NCBI GenBank assembly: GCA_964438605.1
Contig: CAYTKT010000006.1
Location: 10,535-74,534, forward strand
DNA: 64,000 nucleotides
Direction: 5' to 3'
DNA from: Alangreenwoodia sp964438605
Lineage (GTDB): Bacteria > Bacillota > Clostridia > Peptostreptococcales > Anaerovoracaceae
The notes below the pieces were generated by a model, which saw only the letters and a list, made by a program, of their open reading frames with translations, searched no databases and was not told where the DNA came from. Below, in pieces: positions 8,101 to 16,593 of this stretch; the first letter of the stretch is position 1, and every line of letters begins with the position of its first letter. The position numbers and the translations under genes are program-made.

Positions 8101-10322
8101 TGGAAATCCCAACGCTGAAACTGGAAAACTGGTATAGTCTCGGCAAAAGTGAACGGGAAAAGGTTATTGGGACGTATCTTGACGAACTGGATAGTTATAT
8201 AAAGGAACACAAGACTGTCACCGGCAACGATAAAGAGTTTGATTATCACAACGTCACCGAATTGTCCCTGCCGCGGGTTCTGCTTTCCATACCGGCCTCT
8301 GCCGTGCAGGAAGGCTTAGTAAAGGCCGATGCTGATGGCCGGACGGAAACTCTTTATAACGCCGTTTTAGCCTGGGAGGAACTGGTGCGTGTCTGCGAAG
8401 CGACGCAAGGCATTATCGAACCAGACAAAGCGAACGATGATAAATGCGCTCCTGTCATGGAAACCCGCCAGAATATCCGCTGCATGACGATGTTTACCGG
8501 CGCTTTCATGTATGCCGCCGGCAATCATATCGGCATCGGTTACAGTTCCTGCGAGGGCATGGTCACTGGCAAACCTACTTCTGTGACGGGTGACAAAGAT
8601 GCGAACAGTCTGTACGGCTGGGGTATCGCTCATGAAATCGGCCATAACATGGATCAACTGGGTAAGGCGGAGTGTACGAATAATATTTACTCCATCCTGG
8701 CTCAGACGTTTGACGGCGCTCAGGGTGTCCTGAAGTCACGTATGGAGCAGGAAAAGCGCTGGCCTGAGATTCTTAACAGGACAGCACAGGCGTATGTGGG
8801 CACGGCAAGCAACGTGTTCACGCAGCTTGGCATGTATTATCAGCTGCATCTGGCCTATGATACAGACAATCCGCTGGAGTTCTATAATAAGTTCTTTAAA
8901 GCGTGGAAAGCTGGTACTTATACTTCCGGATATTCAAACGCCACTTATGACGAACAAGTAGCTTTGACTGCCGCCGGCGTGGCGAACAAAAACCTGAATG
9001 ACTTCTTCCATCACTGGGGCATGGAACTCAGCGAGACTGTAAAAAATAAGATTGATAAATATGAAAACGAAGAACGCGCTATCTGGTATCTTACGGATGA
9101 AAGCCGCCGCGATGCTCTGAATAAAAAGTCGGAACTGACTGGCAGCGTTACGGCTTCGGCTACTGTAAACGGCGAGAATGAAAAAGAAGTAAAGATTAAG
9201 ATCACGCCTTCTGTCGAGTCTTCTGGCAACAGTGCCGACATTCAGGGATACGAGATAATACGCAATGACAAATCCGTTGGATTTGTTCTGGCTGGCAAGG
9301 ATAATAACGATGCTGTTGAATATACAGATATGGTAGGCTCTGCCAACAATCGTACGTTCTACTATTCCGTTAAAGCCTATGATACGTTGGGCAATCCGAT
9401 TGGCGACGGAGCTGAATGTGACGAACTGCGGATCTCTTATGACAATCTGGTGGATGAGAATGCGTACACGACTTCAGAAGATGGCAACAATACGGTCACT
9501 CTGACTCTCGATAAGACGACGCCGATTTCCGGTATTAAGGTATTCGATCTGCCACAAGGCTGTAAGAACCGTTATGAAGTGAAAATTAAAGTAGATGTGG
9601 ACGGCGTGGATGCTAAAGACAGCGTGAAAACGGCCAAAACCGGCAGCTTTGATAAAGGAAATCTGAATCAGGACAAAGATGATAAAGATACTACGTATCT
9701 TACGTACTTTAACAAACCTGGTGTGGATGAGGAAGACACGCGCATCTGGACTTATGATGCGAAGTCGGTTACAGTTACCGGCGTGCCGAAGGACGCAAAA
9801 GTCCGACTGGTCAGCTATGTCAATGACGACGTGACTGTGGAAGCCGTCGGCAAACTCGCCAAAGATTATGAAGTCGGGGATGGTGAAGTGATAAAAGCGG
9901 GTTCACTTATCGCCTGGGGCTATTATCGCGGTGATCCGGTATTTGGAGGCATCCGTTTGAAGGGCAAATACAGTCAGAACGACACGGAGAAGGAAAAGGA
10001 AATCGTGACCGAAAGGGCGATCAACGGCGCGGCTTATCTGTTTGCCGATATTCCTGAAGACGGAGAAATCAGCACGATCAGTGACGGCATCTATCTTTTT
10101 GTCTTTGATGAAGATGCGGAGAAAAATCTCATCGAGGAAGGTGTCAGCAACTGCGATACTGTGGATGTCCTGCCGTTCCAGGTTAAGGCTGAGTATTTCC
10201 AGACGGATGACGCGCTGCACGCAGAAAAACAGCGTGTGACGGCGGAAACCCTCTGGGTACAGACTCCTGGAGCAGATCATCTTCCGGAAATCGACCTGCA
10301 AAGCGAGGTGAATGAAGAATGA
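5199..10322 (+). CDS. Secreted M60-family (enhancin/mucinase-like) metallopeptidase with dockerin and Fn3 domains
   Basis: A 1707-residue exported protein. The start at 5199 follows GAAAGGAG and gives a signal peptide (KRIQRMLSVLL...PAGVFA, cut near residue 29). In order: an N-terminal beta region; a dockerin-type pair of calcium loops near 194-205 (DLNSDGKVDTDD) and 221-232 (DLNGDGRVNIQD); a beta domain; two fibronectin type III-like domains at about 423-507 and 515-600; a discoidin-like domain around 624-760; and a peptidase domain with the zinc motif HEIGHN at about 1145. That motif and the upstream NHIGIGYSS are as in M60-like peptidases, which cleave glycosylated proteins such as mucins. 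Its stop overlaps the start of the SLH gene by ATGA. Mucin as substrate is inferred from the family. Confidence 0.85.
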   Translation: MKRIQRMLSVLLSLCMLLSLMPAGVFASEKKSADADKADIIAQDVPSEVTGSITATLELTYEQKMDALKERKIQVELFHGGAHLIKVGLLKNETHPFDINSIGDQSGSKVSTVNAAANRMGTATVTLLDSAKKPVTGDEFPNYLKVAFSGLPKGTYKLKFTGEGYKTYEPVVELTTHAKELFFSTGDASFSIGDLNSDGKVDTDDCDDLSKHLGSSDSTYDLNGDGRVNIQDLAYVHRLSDATEMAKIRDSYLLDPPVVLDSAKVETDLEEAGTKISERSTGTMQDLFRDNNKTVSFAKTSENKEDSINIPITMEEPVKMEEVVIVTPEGDGQIQNGSLEVETEKDGILKIPFGDSDIPEGVHAISELPGKGSISVKLGKKVAVKKITIKVTKTEGGDYASVENIQFLEDIVPENTENQNRRVMDLRATPGAESVTLTWSALPNVTGYRIDYFEVANPDKTKRKIKTEKTTYRIEDLENLREYEFTVTPLADGWEGLASNAVRVQPEPGSVPDAPDRVNIVALDKELDVSWTGKNATMYQVWYKEHDSDKEFKQYGDTLHVTNLRMTGLTNGVTYDIKLKAGNKVGWGSFSAVYSKAPEGVEGKEPKNMPTEGLLDNDEIEKIWLSDPGNSLNGRLDNASILIDSNYGTSWTAKSWSGDEHVYVKFKNPQDLTAALWVPRLDGNYSASLRAYCVRVWYEGDDLNEGGHLLLPDPARGGLDSRKGSGGSDVHTWPNCPNYGTKSAEDGFVYMPFGPVKGVKQICVACEQKNYEIVSMSELKFMTYDPERSLPDEIAALFTTGFHDKLNSSVTSEQIKKLKDRLDSDEKNYYINIETMKDELALAEELLAEKTGSSVFVDGLESRSAGNDNTEYSQSGSELQPLGATAKAKSEITVYAEGIPEGEKLTLYATQFNGEVTAWQKSVELTNGRNIIYIPKIGERSTDNGGSLYVSYSGANPETIKLHVRRAVEIPTLKLENWYSLGKSEREKVIGTYLDELDSYIKEHKTVTGNDKEFDYHNVTELSLPRVLLSIPASAVQEGLVKADADGRTETLYNAVLAWEELVRVCEATQGIIEPDKANDDKCAPVMETRQNIRCMTMFTGAFMYAAGNHIGIGYSSCEGMVTGKPTSVTGDKDANSLYGWGIAHEIGHNMDQLGKAECTNNIYSILAQTFDGAQGVLKSRMEQEKRWPEILNRTAQAYVGTASNVFTQLGMYYQLHLAYDTDNPLEFYNKFFKAWKAGTYTSGYSNATYDEQVALTAAGVANKNLNDFFHHWGMELSETVKNKIDKYENEERAIWYLTDESRRDALNKKSELTGSVTASATVNGENEKEVKIKITPSVESSGNSADIQGYEIIRNDKSVGFVLAGKDNNDAVEYTDMVGSANNRTFYYSVKAYDTLGNPIGDGAECDELRISYDNLVDENAYTTSEDGNNTVTLTLDKTTPISGIKVFDLPQGCKNRYEVKIKVDVDGVDAKDSVKTAKTGSFDKGNLNQDKDDKDTTYLTYFNKPGVDEEDTRIWTYDAKSVTVTGVPKDAKVRLVSYVNDDVTVEAVGKLAKDYEVGDGEVIKAGSLIAWGYYRGDPVFGGIRLKGKYSQNDTEKEKEIVTERAINGAAYLFADIPEDGEISTISDGIYLFVFDEDAEKNLIEEGVSNCDTVDVLPFQVKAEYFQTDDALHAEKQRVTAETLWVQTPGADHLPEIDLQSEVNEE

Positions 10323-12046
10323 AACATGTGAGATATACTTTGGTTTCGCTGCTTCTGGTTTTATGCAGCATGATATTTTTCTGTACAACCGCTGCGGCGG
10401 CTGAGCAGGATGACGGAACATCCGAAGCCACTCTGGAATGGGGTGTGAAGGAAAATGCTGATAAAGTGGAATTGATCCTTCAAGATTTGGATGAACAGGA
10501 AGCTATTTTTGCCGTGCAGTTAGATCTGTATTTTTCCAGCTCAGCGGAGTATAAAGTTGAAAAATTCATTCCCACGAAATCTGATGCGTATTCGGCTGTA
10601 AAAGAGCTGCCTGGCAGCGGCAGCTATGGTACCTATAAGCTGCTCTCTGTCTATATCAGCTCTCAGACGTCGCTGGATGATGTGATGGATGCTCATAGGA
10701 CCATTGATCTCGGTGAACTTCAATTTACTGGAAACAAAGTTCCTCAGCCTGCCCGCGCTCATATGACTGTTCTGAATAAGGACCTCAAGCCCATGGACGG
10801 CCTGGATCAGTATGTGAAGATCATCACTGAAAAATTGCCTGATACTTGTACGGTCAGATTTATAGACGGTATAACCGACGGCGAAATAAGTTCTTTCAGC
10901 GTGGAAAAGGGAAAAACTGTCGGTCCACTGCCGAGCGCTCCTGAACACACCGGCTACAAATTTACGGGCTGGTATGCAAAATACGGCAGCCAATTTACTG
11001 CCAGTACAGTGGTGAAAAATGATACGACGGTTACAGCTAAATATGTAAAGCAATCCGGCAACTCGAATCGTCCCGATGCAACCGACCCTGACGAGTCAAA
11101 GACTACTGTTGTGACGAATCCTGACGGATCGAAGACAGCCACTACGAAAGACGATAATGGCGTGGTGGGGAAGACCACGACGAACACGGATGGGAAAGTT
11201 GTTTCTGTGGAAGTAACCATACCTTCCGCTGCTGTCTCCGCCGGTAAAACGATTATTGCCCCTGTGAAAGTGAAGGCTGTCAAAGACAGCGATAAAGCTC
11301 CAGAGATCAGCGTCAGTGTGGAAAGCAACAACTCTGTCCGGGTAGAAATTCCTGTGGAAAATTCAAGTTCTGGAATTGTGGCCGTGCTGGTGTATGCTGA
11401 CGGTACGGAAAAGCTTATCCGAGACTGTGCCATCGGTGATAATGGCGTGGTGCTGGACGTAAAAGACAGCGCCGTTGTGAAGATTGTGGATAAGAGCAGA
11501 GACTTCGCCGACGTGCCTGATGAAAATTACTGGGCTGGCGATGCGGTGCAGTTTGTCGCCGCTCGCGAACTGTTCAAGGGCGTCAGCGAGACGGAATTTG
11601 CTCCTGATGGCGCGATGACCCGCGGGATGATCGTGACTGTGTTGCATCGACTTGCCTATGAACCTGAGTCAGTCGCAAGTGATTTTGGCGACGTGGCTGC
11701 CGGAGCATATTATGCCGACGCGGTAGCCTGGGCAGAAAGCAACGGTGTGGTGAAAGGCTGCGGTGATGGCACTTTTGCTCCTGATCAAGACGTGACGCGC
11801 GAACAGCTGGTAACAATCCTGTACCGCTATGCGAAGGATAAAGGAATCAAAACCAGCGGCGGTGCAGATTTGAGCCGTTTCGCTGATGCGCAGACAGTCG
11901 GCAGTTATGCCACAGATGCCATGAGCTGGGCAGTAGGCGTCGGTCTGGTGAACGGTGTGGATGAGAATCATCTGCAGCCTGTCGGCGATGCCACAAGAGC
12001 TCAGGTCGCTGCAATTCTGATGCGGTTTTGCAATGCTGTGTTATAG
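10319..12046 (+). CDS. Secreted cell-wall protein with cohesin-like N-terminus, InlB-type repeat and three SLH domains
   Basis: A 575-residue exported protein (signal peptide at residues 1-28, ending TTAAAA). Residues about 35-150 are a beta-rich domain with cohesin-like spacing (FAVQLDLYFSS ... IDLGELQFTG). Residues about 180-245 match an InlB/Listeria-Bacteroides repeat (GYKFTGWYAKYG). A low-complexity Thr/Asp stretch and another beta domain follow. Three S-layer homology domains (from about residues 395, 455 and 520; each near DVP..YWAGDAV or FADA) would hold the protein on the wall. ATGA overlap with the peptidase gene implies translational coupling. A dockerin in the partner and a cohesin-like domain here suggest the pair docks on the cell surface; the cohesin call is from pattern only. 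Confidence 0.8.
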   Translation: MKHVRYTLVSLLLVLCSMIFFCTTAAAAEQDDGTSEATLEWGVKENADKVELILQDLDEQEAIFAVQLDLYFSSSAEYKVEKFIPTKSDAYSAVKELPGSGSYGTYKLLSVYISSQTSLDDVMDAHRTIDLGELQFTGNKVPQPARAHMTVLNKDLKPMDGLDQYVKIITEKLPDTCTVRFIDGITDGEISSFSVEKGKTVGPLPSAPEHTGYKFTGWYAKYGSQFTASTVVKNDTTVTAKYVKQSGNSNRPDATDPDESKTTVVTNPDGSKTATTKDDNGVVGKTTTNTDGKVVSVEVTIPSAAVSAGKTIIAPVKVKAVKDSDKAPEISVSVESNNSVRVEIPVENSSSGIVAVLVYADGTEKLIRDCAIGDNGVVLDVKDSAVVKIVDKSRDFADVPDENYWAGDAVQFVAARELFKGVSETEFAPDGAMTRGMIVTVLHRLAYEPESVASDFGDVAAGAYYADAVAWAESNGVVKGCGDGTFAPDQDVTREQLVTILYRYAKDKGIKTSGGADLSRFADAQTVGSYATDAMSWAVGVGLVNGVDENHLQPVGDATRAQVAAILMRFCNAVL

Positions 12047-12087
12047 ATAAATGAGATGACACAGGATCCGGCTTTTTAAGAATCATA

Positions 12088-12125
12088 GCTTCAGAAACGG
12101 AGAGGTTCCTCTCTGTTTCTGAAGC
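12088..12125 (+). terminator. Hairpin after the SLH protein gene
   Basis: An 18-bp stem with one G-U pair (12088-12105 with 12108-12125) and a minimal loop lies 42 nt after the stop. No T-run follows, so it may act in mRNA 3'-end stabilisation rather than as a classic terminator. Confidence 0.5.
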
Positions 12126-12292
12126 GTCGTGAACTGGAAAACGATGTTTGAAACTGGCGGTCGGAGTTATGCCATTTGCGATATCGTTTTATGATCCTGC
12201 TCCCTTTCGGACGGCAGGCGGAATCATAAAAATTGACGGCTTGCGGGAGGGAGTAGGACAGATTTGCACGCTTTTTATAACTAAGGTAGATA

Positions 12293-12356
12293 AAAACCAG
12301 GCAGGGCCTCTAAAAATGTTGAAATTTCAACATTTTTAGAGGCCCTGCCTGGTTTT
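12293..12356. terminator. 64-nt perfect palindrome, probable bidirectional terminator
   Basis: Bases 12293-12324 are the exact reverse complement of 12325-12356, giving a 32-bp stem with A4 at one end and T4 at the other, so either strand yields a hairpin followed by U residues. It lies between the + strand SLH gene and the - strand SDR gene, where a two-way terminator is expected, though the length is exceptional. The rest of 12357-12721 holds only short degenerate repeats of the CTGCAAATC type and no gene I can support. Confidence 0.65.
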
Positions 12357-12721
12357 GTGAGAAATTCTGTGGAAATCTGATTGAAGTCACAGGATAGGGA
12401 CCTGTAAATCCGCAAATTATCTTGTAGATCTGCCAGTCTGCAAACCTGAGCCTGCAAATCGGCAGTTTTTTGCGCCAGTAAATCTGTCAATCTGCAAGTC
12501 CGTTAATTGACGTGCCGTTTTACACGCCTGGAACGCTGGACGCCTGAAAGGCTGCGAATCCGCTGATTCTGCAAACCGAAAAGTCATGCAGTTTTGTGGC
12601 TGGCTAAAGGTCCGTAAAGGTCCGTCAGTCTGCAAATTTGCAGGTCCTCTGGCGGTATTCGGCTTGATTGGGGCCGAATATCACAAATAATCAGGTTGTA
12701 AAAATTCACGAAACGTGTTCT

Positions 12722-13480
12722 TTACGGTCTGAGACTGCCGCCGCCCTGAACGGAAATCGTTTCTCCTGTAATAAACGACGCGTCTTCCGATGCCAGGAAT
12801 ACGCAGACGCGGCCGACGTCGCCTTCAGGGTCAGCGAAACGGCGCATAGGAACGCCCTGAATCGTTTTTTCATACAGATCAGGATATTCCTCTCTCCACT
12901 GTTCAAGACTTTCCGTCATCGCAAGCGGGCAGACAACATTTACGTTGATGCCGTACTGACCCCATTCGTTTGCGGCAACTCTCGACATACCGCGGATACC
13001 TTCTTTTGCAGCAGCGTAAGAGGATTGGCCGAGCCTGCCGTTAAGGCCGGCGCCCGATGCGAAGTTGATGATGGCGCCCTTTGATTCCTTCAGGTATGGG
13101 AAACATGCTTTCATATAGAAGAAGGTAGCGTAAATGCCGGAATTGATGGCCAGGTCGAAATCCTTTTTCGTGTGTTCTTCCAGCAGCAGACCGGATTTTG
13201 ATGCCTGTGCATTATTGATCAGAACGTCGATGCCGCCGAATTTTTCAACGGTTTTTGCGACTACATTGTTGACGGCATCTTCATCAGCGCCGTCAGCTGT
13301 GATATACAGGACCTGTGCGCCGAGGGATTCCAGTTCCGTCTTTGCTTTTTCCAGTGTGGAAGCAGTACGTCCGGTGATCACCAGATTTGCACCTTCCTTT
13401 GCAAATGCTTTTGCGATTCCGAAACCGAGCCCCTTTCCGCCGCCGGTGATAATAACAGTTTTGCCTTTCATATTTGCCAT
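12722..13480 (-). CDS. SDR-family oxidoreductase
   Basis: A classical short-chain dehydrogenase/reductase of 252 residues. It has the Rossmann dinucleotide motif TGGGKGLG at about residues 12-19, NNAQ in the NNAG position, catalytic serine (INFASG), and YAAAK as the YxxxK motif. It ends with the family's GETISVQGG stretch. The start ATG follows GGAGGT (reverse strand). The arginine in VITGR favours NADP(H), an inference. The substrate cannot be told; bile acid, sugar and 3-oxoacyl reductases share this architecture. It stands alone, facing away from the TPR gene. Confidence 0.88.
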   Translation of the reverse strand: MANMKGKTVIITGGGKGLGFGIAKAFAKEGANLVITGRTASTLEKAKTELESLGAQVLYITADGADEDAVNNVVAKTVEKFGGIDVLINNAQASKSGLLLEEHTKKDFDLAINSGIYATFFYMKACFPYLKESKGAIINFASGAGLNGRLGQSSYAAAKEGIRGMSRVAANEWGQYGINVNVVCPLAMTESLEQWREEYPDLYEKTIQGVPMRRFADPEGDVGRVCVFLASEDASFITGETISVQGGGSLRP

Positions 13481-13547
13481 TTTTTGTTACCTCCATATTC
13501 TCAAATGTTGAATGAGTAAAAAGTGATAGCATAAGTATAGTTATACC

Positions 13548-13564
13548 GTTTGATAATGTCAAAC
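13548..13564. promoter_or_regulatory. Candidate operator upstream of the SDR gene
   Basis: The dyad GTTTGA-N5-TCAAAC lies about 70 nt upstream of the SDR start, beside a second dyad GTATA-GT-TATAC at 13536-13547. Both fall where the divergent SDR promoter should be, so they may bind a repressor. No regulator gene adjoins them. Confidence 0.4.
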
Positions 13565-13808
13565 AAAATATGGTACAATATTTTTGTATACAGTATTATT
13601 CTGATGAATATGGCAAAATGTTGCATTATTACAGCGCCATGACAATTTTATTTTTTCTTAAATAAAAGTTTTTGTTTTCGCACGTGTCGTGTTATACTGT
13701 CAACGAGAATCTGTAAAGTGCTCTGTAAAGTGCACGGATAAATGGATCAACAGCGGCCCGGCGTCAATCCGGCGGCGCAGGTAGAAAAAGGAACGTGAGG
13801 TGTGACAG

Positions 13809-15503
13809 ATGACAGATAAAAACGTGTCCGGCGTAAGTTTTGAAGAAGTGAACGATACTGTAAAATATGAAGCAGCAAAAAAATTTCAGGGATCGCTGCT
13901 CTCGTCAAAGAATATTGAAGAACTGCACGCTTTTGAGGATGAGAACGGCGGTCGTTTCGGCGATATGCTTTTTTATCTGACTGATTTCATTAAAAAAGGG
14001 ATAGATTCCGGGCGTTTTACGCTGAATGAAGCGGCAGAAGACTTGGGAATCGCATTATGGTATGCTTATGCCTGCTGTAATATGGATAGTTACGAGCATT
14101 ATTTTCTGGCGTCAGGCTGGATGCCTTCCTCGGAGAAAAATGCGTCCGGGTGCGGCGTCTGGTTTTACCGTTATTCAAATTGCCTGATGTACTGCGGAAA
14201 ACTGGAGGAAGCGCGAAAATACGCGGAGCAGGGGCTTATAGAGGAACCTGATTATCCGTGGGGCTGGTTTCATGCGGCAAAGCTGCGCAGTCATTTCGGA
14301 GATAAGGAGGGCGCGCTGGCGGCTGTAGACCGCGGGCTCAGTCTGGTGCCTGGAGACTACGAATTTCTGACGTTACGCCGCGAGATTGAAGAAGGGCGCA
14401 CATTGGCAGAAATGGAATATCATTATATAGATCCGAAGTTTGACCGGGATCTTCAGGAAGGACTTTGTCCTGACAGTATGGAAAAAATCGGGGCGATTTC
14501 GGGAATTCTCTGCGATAAGGAGAAGCTTGAGGAGATCAAGTCGATTTTCCGGGCAGAGGATGGGTCGGCAGAATGGGTTGCTGACAGTCCGTATTGTTCA
14601 TCGAGTTTTGTGGCGGATGATTATCCGATGGAATATCTGTTCTGCATGAATGAAGCAGCTTTGTCAAAAATGGATACCGGCTGGCTCAGAATGCAGCGCG
14701 ACAAGCTGCAGACGGCGGATTATCTGTTCAGAAAGCCGTTGAATTCCGTCTGGCAAATGCGAATGGTTTCCATCATCAGGGATTACGGGATGGATTTGCT
14801 TTATGAGAACAAAGATACGGAACTGGCTCTTGTGGTTCCGCTTCGCCGTGATCAGCTGGACAGTGACCAGGATGAGCTGGCGTTTATTGATTTTGCGCTT
14901 CGCGAAGCCGAGCTTCGGGGTACATCGGAGTCGCAGCCGTTGGAATTTCAGCTTTACCGGACGGAAAACGGTGTTCTTCATCATGCAGAATGCTGGTTTG
15001 ACGGTGATACGATCGTTGAATATTCGGGAATCGTCGGAGAGGAAGGCGAACTGAAGATGCACGAGTGCAAGTCGGATGAGGAAGCTTCATCGTTTTTTGA
15101 AATGCTTTATGAATGGTACGCGTCCCAGGGCTACTGCGGCCGCAACGAGGCAGACAGGGCGTCCGTCGTCGTCCAGATATCGCCGGTTTGTTCGAAAGTC
15201 GGTATGGAATACATCGGGCCGGCGGAATTTTTCCAGCTGGTAATGGATGAACTGCTCAGATCCCGCGGTTTTGGATATGTTGCGGCATGTGAGCCGGAAC
15301 GCGGGGAGTACGCGCATAATCCGGGAGAACTGCGGCTTAAGATATTTTGTGCTGTCGTCAAGGCGGAGCAGGCGGTGGAAATCATTAAAAAAGAGTTGGA
15401 AGAAAATTATGAATATACGGGTTTGACGATTTCCGTAGCGGAACATGACGGTGATCGTTACAGGATCGTCTATTCGGCGCAGGGAATCGACAGACTGCTG
15501 TGA
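13809..15503 (+). CDS. TPR-containing cytoplasmic protein of unknown function
   Basis: A 564-residue soluble protein with no signal peptide or membrane segment. Residues about 120-200 look like tetratricopeptide helices (KLEEARKYAEQGLIEEPDYPWGWFHAAKL, then GDKEGALAAVDRGLSLVPGDYEF), suggesting protein-protein contact. The C-terminal 350 residues contain alternating acidic and aromatic beta-like segments I do not recognise. The start follows GAGGTG by about 7 nt. TTGTTT (13672) and TATACT (13693-13698) upstream may be a promoter, though the spacing of 15 is short. It converges on the cyclo-ligase gene. Confidence 0.75.
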   Translation: MTDKNVSGVSFEEVNDTVKYEAAKKFQGSLLSSKNIEELHAFEDENGGRFGDMLFYLTDFIKKGIDSGRFTLNEAAEDLGIALWYAYACCNMDSYEHYFLASGWMPSSEKNASGCGVWFYRYSNCLMYCGKLEEARKYAEQGLIEEPDYPWGWFHAAKLRSHFGDKEGALAAVDRGLSLVPGDYEFLTLRREIEEGRTLAEMEYHYIDPKFDRDLQEGLCPDSMEKIGAISGILCDKEKLEEIKSIFRAEDGSAEWVADSPYCSSSFVADDYPMEYLFCMNEAALSKMDTGWLRMQRDKLQTADYLFRKPLNSVWQMRMVSIIRDYGMDLLYENKDTELALVVPLRRDQLDSDQDELAFIDFALREAELRGTSESQPLEFQLYRTENGVLHHAECWFDGDTIVEYSGIVGEEGELKMHECKSDEEASSFFEMLYEWYASQGYCGRNEADRASVVVQISPVCSKVGMEYIGPAEFFQLVMDELLRSRGFGYVAACEPERGEYAHNPGELRLKIFCAVVKAEQAVEIIKKELEENYEYTGLTISVAEHDGDRYRIVYSAQGIDRLL

Positions 15504-15582
15504 CTGAAAGCGGCAGAGTGAGATGGAATGAAGGATTGCGGGTTTCCGTCGATTGCGTCACTGAAGGATTGAGGAAAATATG

Positions 15583-15616
15583 AGGAGTTGTCGTTTTTTT
15601 CCGGCGACTCCTTTTT
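15583..15616. terminator. Candidate terminator between convergent TPR and cyclo-ligase genes
   Basis: A short stem AGGAGT (15583-15588) with ACTCCT (15607-15612) encloses a T-rich loop and is followed by further T. It is weak, but lies at the convergence point where both transcripts must end. Confidence 0.45.
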
Positions 15617-15629
15617 CTATGAAGTAGAA

Positions 15630-16370
15630 TCATCTGTCCGAAAACGACGGGGAGCAGGGTTCGTTGGTGCAGCGGATCAGTTCTGTTTCCGTAACGATGA
15701 AGTTCATCGCAATATCGAGAGGTTCTGCTGGCAGGGCGAAAGGAACGACCTGGAAGTTGTAGGCGAAGCCGGCGAGCAGGAGGGGACGTTTTCTTTCAGT
15801 GAGAAATCTGTCGTAGCAGCCGCGTCCGAAACCGATTCTGTTTCCCGAACGGTCGAATGAGACGCCGGGTACGAAGATGACGTCGGGTTCCTCACAGGAA
15901 ACTTGGCGACACAGGGTGGGGTCGGGTTCGGCGATGCCAAGGCGCGATGTTTTCAGGGAGGAAAGACTGTTCACGTTATAAGGGTGGATGACAAAGTTGT
16001 TGTCTGTCAGAGGGAGTACGAGACGGATGCCGAGGTCGAGCAGTTGCTTATTTATTTTTTCCATTGGAAATTCGTTCTGAAAGGACATATAAGACATGAC
16101 GGTCAACGGGGCAGAGGGCGCTTTTAAATGGTCTTTGCCAAAGGAGGTGCAGGCAGACTGATATGTGTCTGCGCCGGAAAATGCGCGGGCGGATTGCTGT
16201 TTGCTTGTTTTGCGTCTGTTTTTTCGGGCGATTTCAAGGAGAATGTTGACGGAATTCTTCAAGATACTGGAATTCTCGGCAGCAGCGATGTCGTCTGCGG
16301 AAAGTCCGCGGCGCTTTTTGAGCATCTGTTGTCGGATTTCAGTTTTTTGAGAAAAATTATTTTTAGTCAT
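15630..16370 (-). CDS. 5-formyltetrahydrofolate cyclo-ligase
   Basis: Converts 5-formyl-THF to 5,10-methenyl-THF with ATP, returning a stored folate to one-carbon metabolism. The C-terminal signature VPGVSFDRSGNRIGFGRGCYDRFL carries the phosphate-binding glycines and the YDR motif; N-terminal KTEIRQQMLKKR matches the family start. About 35 extra low-complexity residues lie between the first helix and the VMSYMSF strand, making it longer (246-251) than the usual 180-200. The ATG at 16370 (MTKNNF) is favoured; an upstream ATG at 16385 is possible and neither has a strong ribosome site. Confidence 0.88.
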   Translation of the reverse strand: MTKNNFSQKTEIRQQMLKKRRGLSADDIAAAENSSILKNSVNILLEIARKNRRKTSKQQSARAFSGADTYQSACTSFGKDHLKAPSAPLTVMSYMSFQNEFPMEKINKQLLDLGIRLVLPLTDNNFVIHPYNVNSLSSLKTSRLGIAEPDPTLCRQVSCEEPDVIFVPGVSFDRSGNRIGFGRGCYDRFLTERKRPLLLAGFAYNFQVVPFALPAEPLDIAMNFIVTETELIRCTNEPCSPSFSDR

Positions 16371-16440
16371 TTTTAGTACCATCACAAGATCTACAAAAAA
16401 ATGTATTAAAATGTAATCTGATGAAATACGTGATTCATTA

Positions 16441-16469
16441 TTTCATTATCTATCAGCCTATATTATAAT
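16441..16469 (+). promoter_or_regulatory. Candidate promoter for ftsE-ftsX
   Basis: TTTCAT (16441-16446), a 17-nt spacer and TATAAT (16464-16469). The -35 is poor, the -10 perfect. It lies about 100 nt before the ftsE ribosome site. Confidence 0.45.
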
Positions 16470-16593
16470 GTCAATGGAAATGTGAACCGATATTATCGCA
16501 TTTTGCGGTGTAATGCGGCATAATGCGGCAGGATGTGTGTTGAAACGCGTATAGCAGCCTGCGGTTTTAATGGAGGTGAAAATAAATACGCCG

